From contig CACYYG010000011.1 of assembly GCA_902778535.1 (NCBI GenBank), positions 103,322 to 167,321 of the forward strand: DNA of 64,000 nt, written 5' to 3'. The DNA is from an uncultured Prevotellaceae bacterium (GTDB taxonomy: Bacteria; Bacteroidota; Bacteroidia; Bacteroidales; Bacteroidaceae). This document shows, piece after piece, positions 58,610-64,000 of the stretch. The translations under genes were made by a program, and so were the position numbers. Every line of letters starts with the position of its first letter. Position 1 is the stretch's first letter. Below the pieces are notes generated by a model that was not told where the DNA came from, ran no database searches, and saw only the letters and a program-made list of their open reading frames with translations.

Positions 58610-60223
58610 TTAGAATTGTAAAACAACAGAGCCTCGTGCCTCAAGGTCAATACCAACTGCTCCGTCGGGGCTCAGATTCAGCAGGATTTCTTTTCCCGTC
58701 AGCAGGTCGGTGGCTTTGCAGCTGCCCTCGGCCATACCTAAGTATTCGAAGGCATGGGCGGGAATGGTCAGTCCCATTGTGACGGGCACATCGTCGAAGT
58801 TGGTCACGACAAGCAGCGTGTCCTTCTTGGCTTTGCGGAAGAAGGCGAACTGCCGGCGGTACTGCCCGTTGGCATACATCAGGTCAAACATCATGCCCTC
58901 GGCAATGGCTTTGTTCGTGCGGGCAATTTCGAGCACTCTCTTATAGTATGAGATGAGTGCCTCGTCACGTTCTGTCTGCAACGACCAGTAGTCGAAAATG
59001 GTGGTGCGGCCGTCCATTCCGCTGAAACCCTCCTGGTCCATTCCGCGCTCGCCCCATTCCTGGCCGGCATAGAGCATGAAGGGATTCTGCTGCATTAGCA
59101 CACAAGTAACAAAGCCCGGCAGCGCCTTCCATGCGTCGCCCACGAAGAAGTCGCTGGCAAGGCGCAGCTCGTCGTGGTTCTCCAGGAAATAGAGCATGTG
59201 GTCCTTGATGTCATCGGTCTGCTGCCAGGCCCAGGTGATGGCGCTGGTTTCGCGATGGTGGCAGAGCACATCGCTGACAGCGTCGTACATGCCCACCTTG
59301 TCGTAGAGCAGGTCGAAGCCAGAACTCAGATAGCGCCGATATTCCTGCGGATTGTAAACCTCGCCGATGAAGATGACGGCAGGATAATGCTCCTTCACCT
59401 GCGGCGTTGCCCATGCCCAGAATTCTGCGGGCACCATCTCGGCCATGTCGCAGCGGAAACCGTCGACGCCTTTCGCTGCCCAGTAGAGTAGGATGTGCAG
59501 CATTTTCTTCCATGTGTCAGGAATAGGGTTGAAGTAGCCCACACGACCAGCGTAGTAATCCACGCCGTAATTCAGCTTCACTGTCTCGTACCAGTCGTTC
59601 ACGCCGGGCGCATTGTGGAAACAGTCGTTGCCGGTGGCTTTTGCGGGCTTCTCTTCGTAAGGCCAAAGCTCGCCATGATAGAGGTCGAAGTATGGGGCAA
59701 AGCTCTGCTCAGGGCAGTAGTAGAAGTTGTTCTGCGGGTCGAAACCGTGCGTGGTGTCGTCGTCTTCGCCCAGGTCGATGACGCCTTCAGGCTTGGCGAT
59801 GCTCTTGTACTGACGTGCCACATGGTTGGGCACGAAGTCGATAATCATTTTAAGACTGGCGCGATGGGTGCGGTTGACCAGCCTCTCAAACTCCTCCATG
59901 CGTTTCTCCACGTTGACGGCCAGGTCGGGGTCGACGTCGTAGTAGTCGGTGATGGCGTATGGCGAGCCTGCGCGTCCTTTCACCACGGCGGGGTGCTGGC
60001 GCGGAATGCCGTACTTCGTGTAGTCGGTCATCGTGGCGTGGCGGATGATGCCTGTGTACCAGACGTGGGTCACGCCCATCTCGCGTATCTCTTTCAGCAC
60101 CGAGGGCGTAAAGTCGTTCAGCTTGCCGCAGCCGTTCTCCTCAATTGTTCCATAAGGCTTTCGCGTCGTGTTCTTATTGCCGTAAAGACGGGTAAAAACC
60201 TGGTAGATGATAGTTTTCTTCAT
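58610..60223 (-). CDS. Cytoplasmic alpha-amylase family (GH13) enzyme
   Basis: 537 residues, no signal peptide. GH13 conserved regions: I KMIIDFVPNHVAR, II GVDGFRCDMAEMV (nucleophile Asp), III VIFIGEVYN (acid Glu), IV FLENHDELR (Asp). It begins KTIIYQVFTRLYGNKNTTRK and ends with a C-terminal beta domain (FEYLGMAEGSCKATDLLTGK). Hydrolyses alpha-1,4-glucans inside the cell. Promoter TTTG-N19-TACCTTTG at 60272-60302. Confidence 0.93.
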   Translation of the reverse strand: MKKTIIYQVFTRLYGNKNTTRKPYGTIEENGCGKLNDFTPSVLKEIREMGVTHVWYTGIIRHATMTDYTKYGIPRQHPAVVKGRAGSPYAITDYYDVDPDLAVNVEKRMEEFERLVNRTHRASLKMIIDFVPNHVARQYKSIAKPEGVIDLGEDDDTTHGFDPQNNFYYCPEQSFAPYFDLYHGELWPYEEKPAKATGNDCFHNAPGVNDWYETVKLNYGVDYYAGRVGYFNPIPDTWKKMLHILLYWAAKGVDGFRCDMAEMVPAEFWAWATPQVKEHYPAVIFIGEVYNPQEYRRYLSSGFDLLYDKVGMYDAVSDVLCHHRETSAITWAWQQTDDIKDHMLYFLENHDELRLASDFFVGDAWKALPGFVTCVLMQQNPFMLYAGQEWGERGMDQEGFSGMDGRTTIFDYWSLQTERDEALISYYKRVLEIARTNKAIAEGMMFDLMYANGQYRRQFAFFRKAKKDTLLVVTNFDDVPVTMGLTIPAHAFEYLGMAEGSCKATDLLTGKEILLNLSPDGAVGIDLEARGSVVLQF

Positions 60224-60271
60224 AATCTGCTTTGTTGTCTATTTATTCGCCCCTATTGGCGTAAGCACCTG

Positions 60272-60302
60272 CAAAGGTACAAATAAGTGAGTGGAAAACA
60301 AA
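60272..60302 (-). promoter_or_regulatory. Promoter of the GH13 gene
   Basis: Minus-strand TACCTTTG (60272-60279) and TTTG 19 bases upstream (60299-60302). Divergent from the DUF4301 promoter. Confidence 0.85.
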
Positions 60303-60368
60303 ATAATAATTACATTTTCTTTTCATCAGACACTCTTGAAGGACGCAAAAGAAAAATGTGGCAAATGA

Positions 60369-60400
60369 TTTGGAGATTCTGAATTTTTTCCGTACTTTTG
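60369..60400 (+). promoter_or_regulatory. Promoter of the DUF4301 gene
   Basis: TTTG (60369-60372), 20 bases, TACTTTTG (60393-60400); full consensus. Confidence 0.88.
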
Positions 60401-60444
60401 CGAGCAATAATAACACACATTTTAAAACCTAAAAGAAAAACACT

Positions 60445-61947
60445 ATGAACTTATCAGAAAAAGACTTGCAGCAGATAGCCGCCCGTGGCATCAGCGCAGC
60501 GCAGATTGAGACACAGTTGCATCAGGCCGCCACAGGCTTCCCTTTCCTTCGCCTTGAAGCAGCAGCAGCTGTGGGCAACGGCATCGTGGCACCTACTGCA
60601 GCAGAACGCAAGGAGTATGTAGATGCTTGGGAGCAGTATAAGGCCGAGGGTCACGGCATCGTGAAGTTCGTGCCGGCCAGCGGTGCCGCCAGTCGTATGT
60701 TCAAGAACATGTTCTCGTTTGTCGATGCCGACTACGACGTGCCTACAACTGACTTCGAGAAAAAATATTTCAACGAGATTGAGAAGTTCGCCTTCTACGA
60801 TGCGCTCGATGCCGTATGTGTGAAGAACGAGGGAAAGGGAATTAAAGCTTTAATGGCTGAAGGAAATTATAAGGCCGTGGCATCCAATATGTTAAAGAAG
60901 GAAGGTCTGAACTACGGACAACTGCCAAAGGGTATGCTGCTCTTCCATAAATATCCCGAAGGTCCGCGCACGCCGATGGAGGAACACCTGGTGGAAGGCG
61001 CCCTCTATGCCGCTTCGAAAGGCGAGGCCCACGTCCACTTCACGGTGAGCCACGAGCACATGGAATTCTTCAAGCAGAAGGTGGCCGAGAAGGCCGATGG
61101 CTTTGCACAGAAGTACGGCGTGAAATACGACATCAGCTTCTCTGAGCAGAAACCCTCGACCGACACCATCGCCACCAATCCTGACGGTACGCCCTTCCGC
61201 GAGGCCGACGGCTCGATGCTGTTCCGTCCGGGCGGTCACGGTGCGCTGATTGAGAACCTGAACGAGATTGAGGCCGATGTCATCTTCATCAAGAACATCG
61301 ACAACGTGGTGCCCGACCGCCTGAAGCCCGAGACGGTGGAGTGGAAGCAGGTCATTGCCGGTGTGCTGGTCAGCCTGCAGAAGAAAGCCTTCCGCTATCT
61401 GGAGCTGCTCGACAAAGGCGCTACCGAGGCGGAGCTGCAGGAAATGGCAGCCTTCGTAGAGAAGGAGTTGTGCTGCCAGCCGAAGGACAACAAGGTGGAC
61501 GCCGACTATCTGCGCCGCAAGCTCAATCGTCCGATGCGTGTCTGTGGCGTGGTGAAGAATGTGGGTGAGCCTGGTGGCGGCCCGTTCCTCACCTACAACC
61601 AGGACGGTACGGTGAGCCTGCAAATCCTTGAGAGCTCGCAGATTGACACAGCCAATGAGGAATATATGAAGATGTTCACGCAGGGCACCCACTTCAATCC
61701 CGTTGATTTGGTGTGCGCCGTGAAGGACTATAAGGGACAGCCTTTCAATCTGCCCGACTATGTGGACAAGAGCACCGGCTTCATCTCCAGCAAGTCGAAA
61801 GGCGGCAAGGAACTGAAGGCCCTCGAGCTGCCCGGCCTGTGGAACGGCGCCATGAGCGACTGGAACACCGTTTTCGTAGAAGTACCCCTCGGCACGTTCA
61901 ATCCTGTAAAGACCGTTAACGACCTGCTGCGCGACCAGCATCAGTAA
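60445..61947 (+). CDS. DUF4301 family protein
   Basis: 500 residues, cytoplasmic. It begins MNLSEKDLQQIAARGISAAQ and has the family's glycine-rich KFVPASGAASRMFKNMFSF, which resembles the nucleotide-binding start of sugar nucleotidyltransferases. LFHKYPEGPRTPMEEHLVEG, FRPGGHGALIENLNEIEAD and VIFIKNIDNVVPDRL also recall UDP-sugar pyrophosphorylase folds. Biochemical role not established to my knowledge; a nucleotidyltransferase-like fold is an inference. Single-gene unit with strong promoter and terminator. Confidence 0.85.
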   Translation: MNLSEKDLQQIAARGISAAQIETQLHQAATGFPFLRLEAAAAVGNGIVAPTAAERKEYVDAWEQYKAEGHGIVKFVPASGAASRMFKNMFSFVDADYDVPTTDFEKKYFNEIEKFAFYDALDAVCVKNEGKGIKALMAEGNYKAVASNMLKKEGLNYGQLPKGMLLFHKYPEGPRTPMEEHLVEGALYAASKGEAHVHFTVSHEHMEFFKQKVAEKADGFAQKYGVKYDISFSEQKPSTDTIATNPDGTPFREADGSMLFRPGGHGALIENLNEIEADVIFIKNIDNVVPDRLKPETVEWKQVIAGVLVSLQKKAFRYLELLDKGATEAELQEMAAFVEKELCCQPKDNKVDADYLRRKLNRPMRVCGVVKNVGEPGGGPFLTYNQDGTVSLQILESSQIDTANEEYMKMFTQGTHFNPVDLVCAVKDYKGQPFNLPDYVDKSTGFISSKSKGGKELKALELPGLWNGAMSDWNTVFVEVPLGTFNPVKTVNDLLRDQHQ

Positions 61948-61970
61948 GCGAGGCCGACCACGATGCGCAT

Positions 61971-62016
61971 CCATAAGACTCCGTCCATCCCGACTGAGTC
62001 TTATGGTCTTTCTTTT
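61971..62016 (+). terminator. Terminator of the DUF4301 gene
   Basis: CCATAAGACTC (61971-61981) pairs perfectly with GAGTCTTATGG (61996-62006), followed by TCTTTCTTTT. Confidence 0.88.
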
Positions 62017-62089
62017 GCTACGCTGCCCATTACATAAACTTTTCATAAATCAAAAAACGCAACGCTGAAAAAGAAAAGCCCCCCGATGT

Positions 62090-62120
62090 TTTGTGTTATG
62101 GGGATTTTTATGTAATTTTG
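62090..62120 (+). promoter_or_regulatory. Promoter of lysS
   Basis: TTTG (62090-62093), 19 bases, TAATTTTG (62113-62120); it rules out the in-frame ATG at 62091 and supports ATG 62151. Confidence 0.88.
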
Positions 62121-62150
62121 CAGCCGTTAAAAATTCACAACAACAAAATA

Positions 62151-63875
62151 ATGAACATTTTAGAACTTTCCGAGCAAGAAATATTGCGCCGTCAGTCGCT
62201 TGACGAGCTGCGCCGTCTGGGCATCAATCCCTATCCCGCTGCCGAGTATCCCACCAACGCTTTCTCTACAGAAATTATTGCCAGCTTCAACGACGATGCT
62301 GAGCCCCGTGAGGTGTGCATCGCCGGTCGCATGATGAGTCAGCGCATCATGGGTAAGGCCTCATTTGTGGAGCTGCAGGACTCGAAGGGCCGCATACAGG
62401 TCTACGTCACCCGTGATGACATCTGCCCCGATGAGAACAAGGATATGTACAACGTGGTATTCAAGAAGCTGCTCGACATCGGCGACTTCATCGGTGTGAA
62501 GGGCTTCGTGTTCCGCACACAGACTGGCGAGATCAGCGTGCACGCCAAGGAGCTGACGCTGCTGTCGAAGTCGTTGAAGCCCCTGCCCATCGTGAAGTAC
62601 AAGGACGGCGTGGCCTACGACAAGTTCGACGATCCCGAGCTGCGCTACCGCCAACGCTATGTCGACTTAGTGGTGAACGACGGCGTGAAAGACACATTCC
62701 TCAAGCGTGCCACTGTCATCCGCACCATGCGCAAGGTGCTTGACGAAGCCGGCTACACAGAGGTGGAGACGCCGACGCTGCAGATGATAGCCGGAGGCGC
62801 ATCGGCACGTCCGTTTATGACTCACTTCAACGCTCTCGACCAGGACATGTACATGCGCATTGCCACCGAGCTCTACCTGAAGCGCCTCATTGTGGGCGGT
62901 TTCGAGGGCGTCTACGAGATTGGCAAGAACTTCCGCAACGAGGGCATGGACCGCAACCACAACCCCGAGTTCACCTGCATGGAGCTCTACGTGCAGTACA
63001 AGGACTACAACTGGATGATGTCGTTTACCGAGAAACTTCTTGAGACCATCTGCATTGCCGTGAACGGCAGCGCCGAGCGTGAAATCGATGGCAACATCGT
63101 GTCGTTCAAGGCTCCCTACCGCCGTCTGCCCATCCTCGACGCCATCAAGGAGAAGACCGGCTTCGACTGCGATGGCAAGAGTGAGGAGGAGATTCGCCAG
63201 TTCTGCCTGTCGAAGGGCATGGATGTCGACGAGACGATGGGCAAGGGCAAGCTCATCGACGAGCTCTTCGGCGAGTTCTGCGAGGGCACGTTCATACAGC
63301 CTACTTTCATTACCGACTATCCTGTCGAGATGTCGCCCCTCACCAAGATGCACCGCTCAAAGCCCGGACTGACCGAGCGCTTCGAGCTGATGGTCAACGG
63401 CAAGGAACTGGCCAACGCCTACTCCGAGCTGAACGACCCCATCGACCAGGAAGAGCGCTTCAAAGAGCAGATGCGGCTGGCCGACAAGGGTGACGACGAG
63501 GCCATGATTATCGACCAGGACTTCCTCCGCGCCTTGCAGTACGGCATGCCGCCCACCTCGGGCATCGGCATCGGCATCGACCGCCTCGTCATGCTCATGA
63601 CGGGCAAGACCTTCATTCAGGAGGTGCTCTTCTTCCCGCAGATGAAGCCTGAGAAGAAGGCTCCGCAGAGCAGCATCCAGGAGTGGGCTGCCATCGGCGT
63701 GGCTGAGGATTGGGTCTACGTGCTGCGAAAGGCCGGTTTCTACCTGATCTCCGACATTAAGGATGAGAAGGCTCAGGGACTGCAGCAAAAGATTGGCGAC
63801 ATTGTGAAGAAATACAAGCTCGACCTCCAGAAACCTTCAGTCGACGAGGTGCAGCAGTGGATTGAGAAGGCATAA
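62151..63875 (+). CDS. lysS: Lysyl-tRNA synthetase, class II
   Basis: 574 residues from ATG 62151 ([20 protein letters not shown]). The OB-fold anticodon domain includes [20 protein letters not shown]. Class II motif 1 is near [20 protein letters not shown], motif 2 is [20 protein letters not shown], and motif 3 is [15 protein letters not shown]. The C-terminal ~70 residues ([20 protein letters not shown]) are an added helical extension common in Bacteroidota LysS. Charges tRNA-Lys. Confidence 0.97.
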   Translation: MNILELSEQEILRRQSLDELRRLGINPYPAAEYPTNAFSTEIIASFNDDAEPREVCIAGRMMSQRIMGKASFVELQDSKGRIQVYVTRDDICPDENKDMYNVVFKKLLDIGDFIGVKGFVFRTQTGEISVHAKELTLLSKSLKPLPIVKYKDGVAYDKFDDPELRYRQRYVDLVVNDGVKDTFLKRATVIRTMRKVLDEAGYTEVETPTLQMIAGGASARPFMTHFNALDQDMYMRIATELYLKRLIVGGFEGVYEIGKNFRNEGMDRNHNPEFTCMELYVQYKDYNWMMSFTEKLLETICIAVNGSAEREIDGNIVSFKAPYRRLPILDAIKEKTGFDCDGKSEEEIRQFCLSKGMDVDETMGKGKLIDELFGEFCEGTFIQPTFITDYPVEMSPLTKMHRSKPGLTERFELMVNGKELANAYSELNDPIDQEERFKEQMRLADKGDDEAMIIDQDFLRALQYGMPPTSGIGIGIDRLVMLMTGKTFIQEVLFFPQMKPEKKAPQSSIQEWAAIGVAEDWVYVLRKAGFYLISDIKDEKAQGLQQKIGDIVKKYKLDLQKPSVDEVQQWIEKA

Positions 63876-63912
63876 AAAGCCCAAGCCCTCAATAAAACAA
63901 AACAAGTTTCGC

Positions 63913-64000
63913 ATGTCTGGAGTGATAAGGAGTGAAAGGGGAGTGAGCCGACTGTCGTCGGCGGAAGTGAAAGGGACGATACTTTCTGAGCAGATGGATG
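63913..64000 (+). CDS. Possible start of a gene running off the window
   Basis: ATG 63913 opens a frame (MSGVIRSERGVSRLSSAEVK) that continues to the end. No promoter or recognised motif is seen. The first part contains GGAGTGA-type repeats, so it may be repeat DNA rather than coding sequence. Confidence 0.2.
   Translation, partial: MSGVIRSERGVSRLSSAEVKGTILSEQMD

Noticed and set aside
60892-62046. 384-codon minus-strand frame over the DUF4301 gene
   Set aside because: Antisense shadow; the plus gene has consensus promoter and terminator.

Overview
The window reads as a chromosomal segment of a Prevotella-like member of the Bacteroidales. Evidence: the -33/-7 promoter pattern TTTG-N19-20-TAnnTTTG recurs in front of genes (for example 4376-4407, 60369-60400, 62090-62120). 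There are few Shine-Dalgarno sites. Typical Bacteroidota families occur (DUF5107, DUF5686, DUF4301, DUF4924, 5-fold beta-flower protein, N-terminal-rubredoxin rubrerythrin), L9 has an acidic tail, and the gene order rpsF-rpsR-rplI and grpE-dnaJ is normal.

Layout. 1-7.5 kb: partial ileS, rubrerythrin, a sugar kinase/nucleotidyltransferase fusion, htpG and two small acidic lipoproteins, one frameshifted. 7.5-15.4 kb: a partial copy of the htpG 5' end facing an orphan promoter, then a minus-strand cluster of a DUF5107-TPR protein, a sugar MFS transporter, a HAD phosphatase, an exported protein and a beta-flower repeat protein. 15.4-25.3 kb: a long repeat, then an apparent operon of nucleotidyltransferase, DUF5686 outer-membrane protein, AddA-like and AddB-like helicase-nucleases. 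25.3-28.6 kb: ferredoxin-type aldo/keto reductase, a small membrane protein and the ribosomal operon rpsF-rpsR-rplI.

28.6-33.7 kb is accessory: an exported protein, palindrome arrays, a HEPN/Abi gene with a predicted antisense RNA over its leader, a family-6-like DNA glycosylase, an exported protein and a candidate 175-nt structured RNA. 33.7-40.4 kb is core: prfA, grpE, dnaJ, folC, tilS and an outer-membrane barrel. 40.5-42.4 kb is an AT-rich patch of small hypothetical or broken genes around a decayed REP-associated transposase. 42.4-64 kb: RlmI-like methyltransferase, DEDDy exonuclease, ftsK, mltG, prfC, an outer-membrane barrel with a membrane-anchored regulator, rfbD, DUF4924, LysE-type exporter, ROK glucokinase, GH13 amylase, DUF4301 and lysS.

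The most unusual layer is small repeats. GC-rich palindromic elements lie in frame inside several genes (DUF5107, AddA, AddB twice, the 13.6-14.9 kb protein, probably the HAD gene). Degenerate heptamer arrays lie both in genes and between them, and one inverted pair forms a predicted 28-bp helix ending one base before the dnaJ start codon. A 94%-identical 252-bp repeat sits between two convergent gene pairs. Two antisense arrangements (against htpG in trans, against the abi leader in cis) are the best candidates for undescribed regulation. All names come from recognising motifs by eye; no search was run.
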